Shown here in pieces: positions 1 through 8,215 of a stretch of DNA of 64,000 bases. Position 1 is the stretch's first letter, and each line of letters opens with the position of its first letter. The stretch lies in assembly GCA_040753795.1 (NCBI GenBank), contig JBFMDX010000005.1:124001-188000 (forward strand). Reading direction: 5' to 3'. Made by a program: the position numbers and the translations under genes. The stretch comes from Thermodesulfobacteriota bacterium (GTDB lineage Bacteria; Desulfobacterota; Desulfobacteria; Desulfobacterales; Desulfosudaceae). The notes beneath the pieces are model-generated. The model searched no databases, was not told the origin of the DNA, and saw only the letters and a program-made list of their open reading frames with translations.

Positions 1-2100
1 GGCCTCGTCCAGGGGATTGAAGAGAATGATCTCGTCAATGCGGTTGACGAATTCCTTGCGAAAAAATCCCGACAGGGATTCCATCAGGTCGGCGGTCGAG
101 GGGGCCGCCGTGTCCGCCACCCGAGAAACGAAGCCCACCGCGTTGTCCCCGCCGGTGGTGACGGCCAGGTTGGAGGTCATGATAAAAATGGCGTTTTTTG
201 CGTCCACGGTCCGTCCCTTTGAATCGGTGATGCGGCCGTCGTCAAATACCTGGAGGAACAAGTCAAAGATCCGGGGATGGGCCTTTTCCACCTCGTCAAT
301 CAGAACAATGGAGAACGGTCGGGTCCGCAGCCGGCCGGTGAGCTGCCCCTCCTCTTCATAGCCGATATATCCCGGGGGAGACCCGATCAGTTTGGCCGCC
401 GAATGCTCTTCCATGAACTCCGACATGTCCAGGCGGATCATTGCGTCCGGCCGGCCGAACAGGAATTCAGCCAGGGCTCTGGCGGTCTCGGTTTTGCCCA
501 CGCCGGTGGGACCAAGGAAAAGGAAAACAGCCACCGATCCCTTCCGGCGGGTAATACCGGAATAGGCGATCTTGAGTTTTTCGCAAATCCGGCGGACGGC
601 ATCTTTCTGCCCGATGATTCGTCGTCCGAGGTGCTTTTTCAGGTCCAGTATCCTGGCACCGCCGGACCGGCCCTCATGGCCGGCGATGATCTCCAGGGGG
701 ATGCCGGTCTTGTCGGACAAGACCTGCGCCACGGCCGTCTTGTCGACGACGCCTCCCGAAGTCTCGTCGGGCAGGCCTCTCGCGGCGCCCGGGATCATGC
801 TCAAAACCGGGATCTTCGCCCTGGCGCCGGCCTTGTCGACCAGGTCGATGGCCTTGTCCGGCAGGCGGTGATCCGGGTCAAACCGGATGGCCAGGTCCAC
901 GGCGGCATCTATCGCCCGGTCGCTGACGGTGACGCCGTAATGCTTTTCCCAGCGGGGCCGGATACCTTTTAGGATGGCAACGGTCTCATTCCGGTCCGGT
1001 TCCTCGATCAGGACCATTTCAAATCTTCTGGCCAGGGCCGGATCCTGTTCAATATGCCGACGGTATTCGTCAATGGTCGTGGCGCCGATGCAGGAAAATT
1101 CGCCCCGGGCCAGTACCGGCTTTAACATATTGGCCGCGTCCATGCTCCCTTCGGCCCGGCCGGCGCCGATCATGTTGTGGATTTCGTCGATAAAGACAAT
1201 CGTGCCGGGCTGGCTTCTGACCTCGGCGATGATCTTCGTCAGCCGTTCTTCAAATTCTCCCCGGTACTTTGTCCCGGCCTGGAGCGCGCCCAGGTTGAGT
1301 TCGATGATCCGCTTGCCGGACAATACAGCCGGGTCCTTGCCCTCCACGATCCTCATTGCCAGGGCTTCGACGATGGCGGTCTTCCCTACCCCGGCTTCTC
1401 CGACAATCACCGGGTTGTTCTTTTTTGACCGGGCCAGGGTCTGGATGATATGAAGCAGTTCCTTCCTGCGACCGATAAAAGGCCCGAGCCGGCCGGCCGC
1501 GGCTTCTTCGTTCAGATTCCGGCCATACAGCGCCAGGGTCGGGGTGACAGCGGGATTTACCGGACCGCCGGGGACCTCCGGCATGGCGGCGCCGGCGGGG
1601 GCAGGACCTGCCGCGGCGGCGTTGATCAGGGATTGGAATTGCGCCGGTGATACCCCCAGGCTTTCGATGGCCGCGGTAATGACGGACCCCGGTGAATCCA
1701 GGATGGAGGCCAGCAGATCGACAGCGGTGATTTCTCCGGACCGGGAATGCGATTCGGCGGACTGGAAAACGCCTTTGCATTCCGCGCTCCGGTGGACCAC
1801 GGCGCCGGGAGGATGAACGTATTTTCCACGGCCCTGAAGCGATCGCGTCCGGCGGCGGATATCGGCCATGGACCGGCCGAGGCCGGACAGCGCGCCTGCA
1901 AGGATCTGGTACTCGCCCTTGAGTCGCGCGTAATCGACATCGGAGATATTCAGATCCCGGGGAGAGGCGGCGACCACTTTGTCCAGGCTGAAAACCGCCA
2001 TGAACAGATGCTCTTTTTCGATATATTCCGATCCGGAATAAACGGTTTCGCTGACCGCCGCGGCCCAGGCCGCGCTTGCTCCGGGAGAAAGCCGCTTCAT
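1..2100 (-). CDS. ClpC/ClpA-like AAA+ unfoldase, 3' end beyond the window
   Basis: 700 codons of a two-ring Hsp100 ATPase, open at the left edge so the C-terminus is missing. I translated it from the minus strand starting at the ATG at 2100, one base after the stop of the upstream kinase gene. Residues 1-150 resemble a Clp N-domain. The first ATPase domain has Walker A GEAGVGKT (about 232-239) and Walker B VFIDEIH; the second has GPTGVGKT (about 530-537) and VLIDEVEKAHP. The linker between the domains is short, without the long coiled-coil M domain of ClpB or ClpV. A VGF tripeptide at about 655-657 sits where ClpA has IGL and ClpC has VGF, the ClpP-docking loop. I infer a regulated unfoldase that may partner ClpP rather than a disaggregase. 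Its coupling to a kinase suggests control by phosphorylation. Confidence 0.9.
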   Translation of the reverse strand, partial: MKRLSPGASAAWAAAVSETVYSGSEYIEKEHLFMAVFSLDKVVAASPRDLNISDVDYARLKGEYQILAGALSGLGRSMADIRRRTRSLQGRGKYVHPPGAVVHRSAECKGVFQSAESHSRSGEITAVDLLASILDSPGSVITAAIESLGVSPAQFQSLINAAAAGPAPAGAAMPEVPGGPVNPAVTPTLALYGRNLNEEAAAGRLGPFIGRRKELLHIIQTLARSKKNNPVIVGEAGVGKTAIVEALAMRIVEGKDPAVLSGKRIIELNLGALQAGTKYRGEFEERLTKIIAEVRSQPGTIVFIDEIHNMIGAGRAEGSMDAANMLKPVLARGEFSCIGATTIDEYRRHIEQDPALARRFEMVLIEEPDRNETVAILKGIRPRWEKHYGVTVSDRAIDAAVDLAIRFDPDHRLPDKAIDLVDKAGARAKIPVLSMIPGAARGLPDETSGGVVDKTAVAQVLSDKTGIPLEIIAGHEGRSGGARILDLKKHLGRRIIGQKDAVRRICEKLKIAYSGITRRKGSVAVFLFLGPTGVGKTETARALAEFLFGRPDAMIRLDMSEFMEEHSAAKLIGSPPGYIGYEEEGQLTGRLRTRPFSIVLIDEVEKAHPRIFDLFLQVFDDGRITDSKGRTVDAKNAIFIMTSNLAVTTGGDNAVGFVSRVADTAAPSTADLMESLSGFFRKEFVNRIDEIILFNPLDEA

Positions 2101-2101
2101 G

Positions 2102-5100
2102 TCATATCAACCCGCGTTCAAGCTGCATCAGTCTGTATTCCGCGTCCTTGACGAATTCGACCAGAGCCCCGGACGGCGTCAGCTTCAAAAACGCCTTAAA
2201 ACACTTCATGGCTTCGATTTTCTTTTTCAGGTTGATCATGGCAAACCCCTTGAAGTAATAGGGCGTGGGGTAGTTGGGATTGATTTCCATGGCCTTGTCA
2301 AGACAAGCCGTGGCCTCGTCAAACCGCTTCAGGGCGATCAGGGCGTTGCCCTTGTTGCACCAGGCGTATTCATAGCGGGGTTCGATCGCAATGGCCTGGT
2401 CGTGGTAAGCGATTGCCTCCGGATACTTTTTCAGGTCATACATGACCAGGCCGATATTGTATAAAGAAGCGGCCCGCCGGGGATTGATCTCCAGGGCTTT
2501 CTGATAACTGGCGATGGCCTCGTTGAAATAATTGGACGAATAATAAGCGACCCCCTTGTTAATCCAGGACTCCTCCATCTTCGGGTTGTATTTGAGGGCC
2601 GTGTCCGCGCAGAGAATGGCTTTATCATAATCCCTCATGGAAAGATAGGTAAAGGACTTGTTGTTCCAGGGGATGGCAAAGGCGGGCTCGATTTCAAGGG
2701 CCTTGTCGTAACAGTCCAGGGCCTCCTTAAACCGGCCGAGGGCGTGCAGCGAAAATCCCTTGTTGGTCCAGGCCTTGTCGTTTCCGGGATTTATTTGTAT
2801 CGCCTGGTCATAACAGTTGAGCGATTCCGCAAAAGCCTTCTTCTGATGGAAGCAGTTGCCCTTGTTGGACCAGGCCAGGGAAAGCGTCGACGGCGACGGC
2901 TTCATGGCAATGACTTTCTCATAACATTCCAGGGCTTCGTCGAGCCGGCCGAGCATTTTGAGGCTCAACCCTTTGTTCAGCCATTCGCCCGCCGTCATTT
3001 CCTCCCGGTCGGGCGGGGTCACGGTCTCACCGGTCAGATTGAACAGGATCGGTTCCAGCGCCCCGCGCAACTCGGCAAAGGACGCGTATCGCCGGGCCGG
3101 ATCTTTCTCCAGGCAGCGGCTGATGACGGGGAAAAGCGGCGATTCGACGGCCGGCACCGGGGCGGCGGCATGGAGATTCTTCATCTCATCCCAGAAACGG
3201 GTAAACGCCTCCGGGGAGCCGGTTCGCGGAAGGGCGGCCAAAAACGGCAGCCCGCCCCGGGAAGCCATCTGGTAGAGAACGACGCCGAAGGAGTATATGT
3301 CGCTGCGCTCATCACAGTCCGCGGCGCTGATGAACTGCTCCGGGGGCATGTGGGTGGGAGTTCCGAAAACCGCGCCCCTGACGGTCATACCCGCCGTCTC
3401 CGGTCCGTCGGGCATGACCGCCGTGTCCGGCTCCAGGGCCGGGGCCAGCGACGTCAGAATTCCGGCCAGACCGAAGTCCGAAATCTTGATCGTCTTCTGG
3501 GGGGTGATCATGATGTTGGCCGGCTTGATGTCACGGTGGCACCTGATCCCCTGGGAAGCCATGAACTCCATGCCGTGGCAGAACTGAATCGCCCAGACAA
3601 GGCTCTGGGCGAGACCGGGGGGTTTCACCGCCAGGCAGCCTTCCAGAGTATTGAACCCGTCATCGCCCGGAGCGACATATTCCATGGCGATGTAAGTACG
3701 GCCGGAAATTTCATCGATAAAATAATCTTCCACCAGATAGGGATGAGATTCCATATCCGCCAGGATCTGGGCCTCTTTCTTGAAAAGCGCCCGGGTCCGG
3801 TCATCCTGCAGATACTCGTCCCGGAAGGTCTTCAGGGCGTAAAAACCGCCGGTGTCATGGGAATAGACATGGTAGACGACCCCGAATCCGCCCTTGCCCA
3901 GAACCTTGATCACCTCGTACTTCTGGCCCAGGAGTTCCACGTCCTTGGGAAACTTCGGCCTGGCCGGAACGGCCGGCTTTTTCGGCTCCTGCAGGGTTTT
4001 GATCTCTTCCTCGGGGACCCCTTCCTCAACCAATTTTTTCCTCGCGTTTTCTATATCCTCCGGCAAGCCGTTGAATTTTTCGCGTGAAGCGGCGACCGAC
4101 GATAGGAAATTCTTCAGGGAAACAATCATCTCGGGTTTCATACCCAGGGTCTCTTCGCACATCGCCTTCCCGTGCCAGGCATCAGCGTATCCCTTGAAAA
4201 TTTCAACGGCTTTCTGGTACGCCTCCAGGGCCGCCTCGGTCTTGCCCATATTCCGCAGGCTCTCGCCTTTTCCGTTCCACGGCGCGGCGAAGGATTTGAC
4301 GGCCAGGGCCTTGTCAAAATACGGCACGGCCAGGCCGTACCGCTTCATCTTGTTGAGTACTTCCCCGCCGTTGTGCCAGGCAAAGGCGTGTTTGGGGTCC
4401 AGGGACGTCACCCGCTCGAAGCAGGCCTGGGCGTCGTAGAGTTTGCCCAGTTCCAGCAAACAGGTACCTTTGTTGTTCAGCGCATTGATATCCTTGGGAT
4501 TGATTTTAAGTGCCCGTTCATAACTGACCACCGCCTCTTCTTTCCGTCCGAGATCGCTCAACACTTTGCCCTTGTTAAACCAGGCCAGGCCCTCTCCGGG
4601 ATTGATCTCCAGCGCCCTGTCAAAAGCCGAAACCGCCTCTTCCAGACGGCCCAGCTTGGAGCAGGCGGCGCCCAGATTCAACCACACGGCGCCGACGCCG
4701 GGATCGATGTCCGCGGCTTGCCGGTAACACTCCAGGGCCTCCTCTTCCCGGCCCAGATCGCCCAGAGCGATGCCTTTGTTAAAGAGCGCCCGGTAAGAGT
4801 CCGGTCCCAGCGCAATGGCCTTGTCAAAACAGGCGATGGCCTCGTGGATGCTTTTCTGGTTGAAAAACGCAATGCCCTTCTGATTCCAGGCCTCGGCCTG
4901 AGCGGAATCCGGTGCAGCGGCCGGTTTGGTGTCCCGAGGCGGGGGAGACGCCGGTTGGGACGGAGACGGCCCTTCTTCAGCGGTGGCCTCCAGGCCGGAG
5001 TGTTTGAACCCGCCGGAAATCTCTTGGATCCGTTTTTTGGCGTATTCGACCTGTTTGGCGTTCCGGGACGAAGCCAGCTCCAGAAACCGCATATAGGCGT

Positions 5101-5974
5101 CGGCGGCCGCCTGCGGACGGTTCAGGGCGTCCTCGTTCAGGCCCTTGTTGAACCAGGGGGTTTCGGAACCCGGCGCCAGCGCCAGCGCTTTATTGAGGCA
5201 CTCCAGGGCTTCTTCGTGACGCTTGAGCAGGCCAAGAAGATTGCCATAATTGCTCAGCGATTCCATATAGTCGGGGGTTATTTCCAGGGACTTCACATAA
5301 CACCGGGCGGCCTCGTCATATTGCTTCAGCTTGCCGTGCAGGACCGCCTTATTGTACCAGTAAACGGCATTCCGGCCGTCCAGGTCAATGGCCTTCTCAT
5401 ATGCGTCCAGAGCCTGATCCGGCATGTTCATGGCGGCCAGGCACATGGCCTTGAACTGCCATGCCCTGGATATGGAGGGGGAAAGTTCAAGGGCTTTATC
5501 CAGAAGAGAGCCGGCGGCCGGAAAATCCTTCTGATCCACGGCCAGGGAATAAGCTTCCTTGACAAGAAGAAAGGCTTTCTCCGGGGGGATCTCGGCTCCT
5601 TTTTTCCGGTAGCCTTCGAGCACGGCCAGTATTTTCTGAACCAGCGGATTACCGCGTTCGACAATAGAGGCAAGACAGAACTGGAGGGATTCAATGGCTT
5701 CCGTTTCCCATTTCAAATTTCTTTCGGTTACCGATTTGGAGAACCAGGCCTTATGGGAAAACGGCACGCAGTCAACCGCCCGGTCGCAGCTGTTTCTCGC
5801 CTCCTCAAGCTGCCCCATTTTGTAAAGGCAGTTGGCCCGGTTGAGCCAGAGGTCGCCGTCCTCTCTTTCATAACCGAGGGCCTGATCAAAAAGTTTCAAC
5901 GCTTCTTCGTGCTGATCCGCTTTATAAAGCCGCAAGGCTTCTTTGCTCAATCGGGACACTTCTGTTTTGCTCAT
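2102..5974 (-). CDS. TPR - Ser/Thr protein kinase - TPR protein
   Basis: A 1290-residue soluble protein. Residues about 10-620 are tandem TPR units with the usual W-N-K-G / A-L-x-Y-D-K-A-L pattern. A Hanks-type kinase domain at about 675-980 has a glycine loop GKGGFGVVY, the VAIK-type lysine in YALKTF, the catalytic loop CHRDIKPAN and SDFGLA for the DFG motif, so it looks active. About eight further TPRs follow to the C-terminus. No membrane segment is visible, so it is probably a cytoplasmic scaffold kinase. The start is supported by GGGAGG just upstream. Its stop codon lies one base before the Clp-like gene, so the two are probably co-translated and functionally linked. The target is unknown. 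Confidence 0.92.
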   Translation of the reverse strand: MSKTEVSRLSKEALRLYKADQHEEALKLFDQALGYEREDGDLWLNRANCLYKMGQLEEARNSCDRAVDCVPFSHKAWFSKSVTERNLKWETEAIESLQFCLASIVERGNPLVQKILAVLEGYRKKGAEIPPEKAFLLVKEAYSLAVDQKDFPAAGSLLDKALELSPSISRAWQFKAMCLAAMNMPDQALDAYEKAIDLDGRNAVYWYNKAVLHGKLKQYDEAARCYVKSLEITPDYMESLSNYGNLLGLLKRHEEALECLNKALALAPGSETPWFNKGLNEDALNRPQAAADAYMRFLELASSRNAKQVEYAKKRIQEISGGFKHSGLEATAEEGPSPSQPASPPPRDTKPAAAPDSAQAEAWNQKGIAFFNQKSIHEAIACFDKAIALGPDSYRALFNKGIALGDLGREEEALECYRQAADIDPGVGAVWLNLGAACSKLGRLEEAVSAFDRALEINPGEGLAWFNKGKVLSDLGRKEEAVVSYERALKINPKDINALNNKGTCLLELGKLYDAQACFERVTSLDPKHAFAWHNGGEVLNKMKRYGLAVPYFDKALAVKSFAAPWNGKGESLRNMGKTEAALEAYQKAVEIFKGYADAWHGKAMCEETLGMKPEMIVSLKNFLSSVAASREKFNGLPEDIENARKKLVEEGVPEEEIKTLQEPKKPAVPARPKFPKDVELLGQKYEVIKVLGKGGFGVVYHVYSHDTGGFYALKTFRDEYLQDDRTRALFKKEAQILADMESHPYLVEDYFIDEISGRTYIAMEYVAPGDDGFNTLEGCLAVKPPGLAQSLVWAIQFCHGMEFMASQGIRCHRDIKPANIMITPQKTIKISDFGLAGILTSLAPALEPDTAVMPDGPETAGMTVRGAVFGTPTHMPPEQFISAADCDERSDIYSFGVVLYQMASRGGLPFLAALPRTGSPEAFTRFWDEMKNLHAAAPVPAVESPLFPVISRCLEKDPARRYASFAELRGALEPILFNLTGETVTPPDREEMTAGEWLNKGLSLKMLGRLDEALECYEKVIAMKPSPSTLSLAWSNKGNCFHQKKAFAESLNCYDQAIQINPGNDKAWTNKGFSLHALGRFKEALDCYDKALEIEPAFAIPWNNKSFTYLSMRDYDKAILCADTALKYNPKMEESWINKGVAYYSSNYFNEAIASYQKALEINPRRAASLYNIGLVMYDLKKYPEAIAYHDQAIAIEPRYEYAWCNKGNALIALKRFDEATACLDKAMEINPNYPTPYYFKGFAMINLKKKIEAMKCFKAFLKLTPSGALVEFVKDAEYRLMQLERGLI

Positions 5975-6246
5975 CCCGGCCTCCCTTTGCGAAAACCGCG
6001 CGCGGGCGCGCGGCGGTTTCTTTCCTCCCTGCCATAAATGCTATGATTGTAAATAATTTCAAGACAAAAAAGCAAGCGGAACTGGTTTCAAACCTGCATC
6101 TTCCGCACCGCGGTTTCTGGCTTTCCGAGCCGCACCGTGTCGTCGCTTTCGGTTTCGTCTATTTATTAATGCTTGCGATTTTTGAACTGTTGTACGGACC
6201 GGTTGCCTTCTTGAAAGAGAACCCATGCCATAAAGAGCGCACCTCT
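5975..6246. other. Intergenic region with a GC-rich hairpin
   Basis: No convincing gene here. At 5993-6018 an imperfect palindrome of alternating C and G (AACCGCGCGC pairing with GCGCGCGGCGGTT, one bulge) lies in the leader of the TPR-kinase gene, just upstream of its ribosome binding site. It could modulate translation or simply be a stable leader hairpin. A 69-codon plus-strand reading frame at 6043 has no ribosome binding site and was not accepted. Confidence 0.4.
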
Positions 6247-6555
6247 TTATGAATGACGGGGATCGGGCTTCGGGAAAAGAATCTGTTGGAGTTCCAACAA
6301 GGCCGGCTGCGTGGCGACGATCCGTTCCTTACGGTCTTTCTTCAGCCGCTTGATCGCTGATTCAATTTTATAGGCAGCGCTTTTTGAATCGGCTTCGACG
6401 GAATATACCAGTTCCAGTGATCGGGATGAGCGGGTGTATTTGGCGGCTTTTCTCCCGCCTTCAAGGTGCTCATTGTAGCGAGCGATGGGATTCATGGCGA
6501 CACCCGTATAAAGGGCATTCCGTTCGTTGCGAAGCATGTAAACGTGCCATGACAT
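6247..6555 (-). CDS. GIY-YIG domain protein (UPF0213/YhbQ-like)
   Basis: About 102 residues forming a single GIY-YIG nuclease-like domain: HVYMLRN in place of the GIY strand, LYTGV for the YIG motif, then RYNEHLEGG-x-KAAKYT and a conserved glutamate in KIESAIK. Small stand-alone members of this family are common in bacterial genomes and mostly uncharacterised. I chose the internal ATG at 6555 because GAGG lies nine bases upstream and the domain starts at once; an ATG at 6585 would add ten residues. A nuclease role is family inference only. Confidence 0.8.
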   Translation of the reverse strand: MSWHVYMLRNERNALYTGVAMNPIARYNEHLEGGRKAAKYTRSSRSLELVYSVEADSKSAAYKIESAIKRLKKDRKERIVATQPALLELQQILFPKPDPRHS

Positions 6556-6597
6556 ATAGAAAACCTCAAAGACCGCCAACGCCATTCCGGTTCTTTT

Positions 6598-6930
6598 TCA
6601 TTTCAACAGCCACTGGTGAACAAAAGCCCCGGCCAGCCAGACCCCGAAACTGGCGGCCAGCACGACCGGCAGGGACAGCCGGCTTCTGAAGCAGACAAAG
6701 GCCATCAGAAAAAAAAGGATGCTGGGCAGAATACCCCACAATGCTCCCCGGGTGAATGCCGTCATGATGCGCGGATCGCCCTGATTGTCCAGGTACATCC
6801 ACACCAGGACCAGTGCGCCGGTCAGGGGCATGACCCCGATCAGGCCCGCCATGGAAGGCATTTTCTTCCCGACGGCAGTGGCGATCAGGATGACGGCAAC
6901 ACTCAACAGGGTTTTAATCAGAATCGGCAT
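6598..6930 (-). CDS. DUF3147-like small membrane protein
   Basis: About 110 residues with four predicted hydrophobic helices: an N-terminal LLSVAVILIATAVG segment, a GVMPLTGALVLVWMY segment, ILPSILFFLMAFVCF and a C-terminal PVVLAASFGVWLAGAFV. The pattern of a short loop after helix 2 and a conserved proline in helix 3 matches DUF3147 proteins of unknown function. The ATG at 6930 is preferred because GGAGG sits five bases upstream; the GTG at 6942 lies inside that site. It probably forms a small operon with the GIY-YIG gene downstream. Confidence 0.7.
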   Translation of the reverse strand: MPILIKTLLSVAVILIATAVGKKMPSMAGLIGVMPLTGALVLVWMYLDNQGDPRIMTAFTRGALWGILPSILFFLMAFVCFRSRLSLPVVLAASFGVWLAGAFVHQWLLK

Positions 6931-6959
6931 AACGTCCTCCACCGGGATGGAACCACTTC

Positions 6960-7166
6960 TTATCTTTTAATGACAAAGGGCAAAACCGACATAACCAGAC
7001 CGGACAAGACCAGAAGATACAAGTTAGAGATAAAGTAAGGGATTACCATCAAGCCGATGCCGCAGAAAAGCGTGACAAGCAGTTTCCGCTTCTTGCCGTA
7101 AACGAAAAGGCCCAGGCCGATGGAGCCGAATATCACGCCCCACATCAAGGTCGCCGTGCTGTTCAT
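6960..7166 (-). CDS. Small two-helix membrane protein
   Basis: 68 residues with two or three hydrophobic segments (TLMWGVIFGSIGLGLFVYG, then LLVTLFCGIGLMVIPYFI and LYLLVLSGLVMSVLPFVI) separated by a basic KKRK loop. Similar proteins are often annotated loosely as amino acid transport protein, without functional support. A GAGGGG site upstream supports the start. It precedes the DUF3147-like gene by 29 bases on the same strand. Function unknown. Confidence 0.65.
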   Translation of the reverse strand: MNSTATLMWGVIFGSIGLGLFVYGKKRKLLVTLFCGIGLMVIPYFISNLYLLVLSGLVMSVLPFVIKR

Positions 7167-7236
7167 CGATGCTGTCCCCTCTTTAAAACAACATTATTCA
7201 TATATTAATGCAATTCATGAAACGTGAGAGATAACG

Positions 7237-8028
7237 TCAAACGGCTTTTTCACCGCGGGCGTCGAAAATGATTCCGTCCGTCAAATTCGCAAGCAGGCTG
7301 AAAAAATATCCCTCGTAGCCGTAATACGAACTCATGCCGCCGCTTGGCCGCCTGACACATTCGACATCAAGCCGTATAATTCCTTCCGGGCACTGTGTTT
7401 TCTCGCCCAGGTGCGGAAACGGCGGCAGCGGCCCGACAGCCGCGACCGCGGCCGGCAGCCACACGGGATAGGCGTCTTCAATCCTCGTGCCGGCCGGGAC
7501 GTCGCCTTTCAGGACAACCCGGATCTCCCCGCAGACCGGCAGATAATCAACCAGCCGGGTTTCACGAACCAGGGCCTCGATTCGCGGCAGCCGTGACTTG
7601 CCGTCATCCGGGACGGCATTAATATGGATGGGCGTCCGGCGTCGGATTTCGCTTGCCGCCGCCGGCACCTGCCCCGGCCAGAAAGACAACGGCTCCGCTC
7701 CGGCCCGCATGAGTTCCATCAGCCGCGACCGGTACAGATATCGATAAGCGGGATAAGCCGCCGCCGCATGACAGGCCAGCAGATAAAAAGGGAAAAGACC
7801 GTTCGATTCCAGCAGAGACCGGGCCGGCGGCCAGGAAATCGCCAGCAGCCAGGGTGAAGCCGCCACCGGCGGCCAGATTAAAACCAGAAGCACGGCATGG
7901 ATCGCCCGGCGCAACAGACCCGCGGACGACCGTCCGGCCAGATAATTGTTCACCGTAAGTCGCATGAGCAGATAAGCGGTTACGGAGATCGCCGCGCACA
8001 AAACAAGAAGCATAATCCATGGCATCAT
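7237..8028 (-). CDS. Uncharacterised membrane protein
   Basis: 263 residues, not recognised. Residues 1-100 contain three hydrophobic stretches (MLLVLCAAISVTAYLLM, AIHAVLLVLIWPPVAASPWLLAISW, FYLLACHAAAAYPAYRYLY). The rest is a soluble domain with several prolines and a C-terminal SSYYGYEGYFFSLLAN stretch. AGGTGG five bases before the tandem ATGATG supports the start. The gene follows the envelope-modification locus on the same strand after a 187-bp gap, so it could be part of it, but nothing in the sequence ties it to a reaction. Confidence 0.7.
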   Translation of the reverse strand: MMPWIMLLVLCAAISVTAYLLMRLTVNNYLAGRSSAGLLRRAIHAVLLVLIWPPVAASPWLLAISWPPARSLLESNGLFPFYLLACHAAAAYPAYRYLYRSRLMELMRAGAEPLSFWPGQVPAAASEIRRRTPIHINAVPDDGKSRLPRIEALVRETRLVDYLPVCGEIRVVLKGDVPAGTRIEDAYPVWLPAAVAAVGPLPPFPHLGEKTQCPEGIIRLDVECVRRPSGGMSSYYGYEGYFFSLLANLTDGIIFDARGEKAV

Positions 8029-8215
8029 ACGACCACCTGAAACACTTTACCCGCGAAGCAAGGCCCTCACGTACAACCGTTCGATGACCGGCGGCCTTCC
8101 TCAGTGTTTCCGACATCTACCTGGCTGGTAATATGCCGGATAATGTGCACAGGCCTTGGAAAAAAATATATCATGCGGAAACGGGATAATAAATGACATA
8201 TTACGGGGAATGAAA

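Noticed and set aside
1-2100. ClpV of a type VI secretion system
   Set aside because: No ClpV-type middle domain and a ClpP-docking-like VGF is present; no secretion genes are visible, though the left flank is unseen.
4172-6037. 621-codon plus-strand open frame
   Set aside because: Antisense to the TPR-kinase gene and made open by the TPR repeat codons.
6043-6252. 69-codon plus-strand gene
   Set aside because: No ribosome binding site, no family resemblance, and it occupies the leader region of divergent genes.
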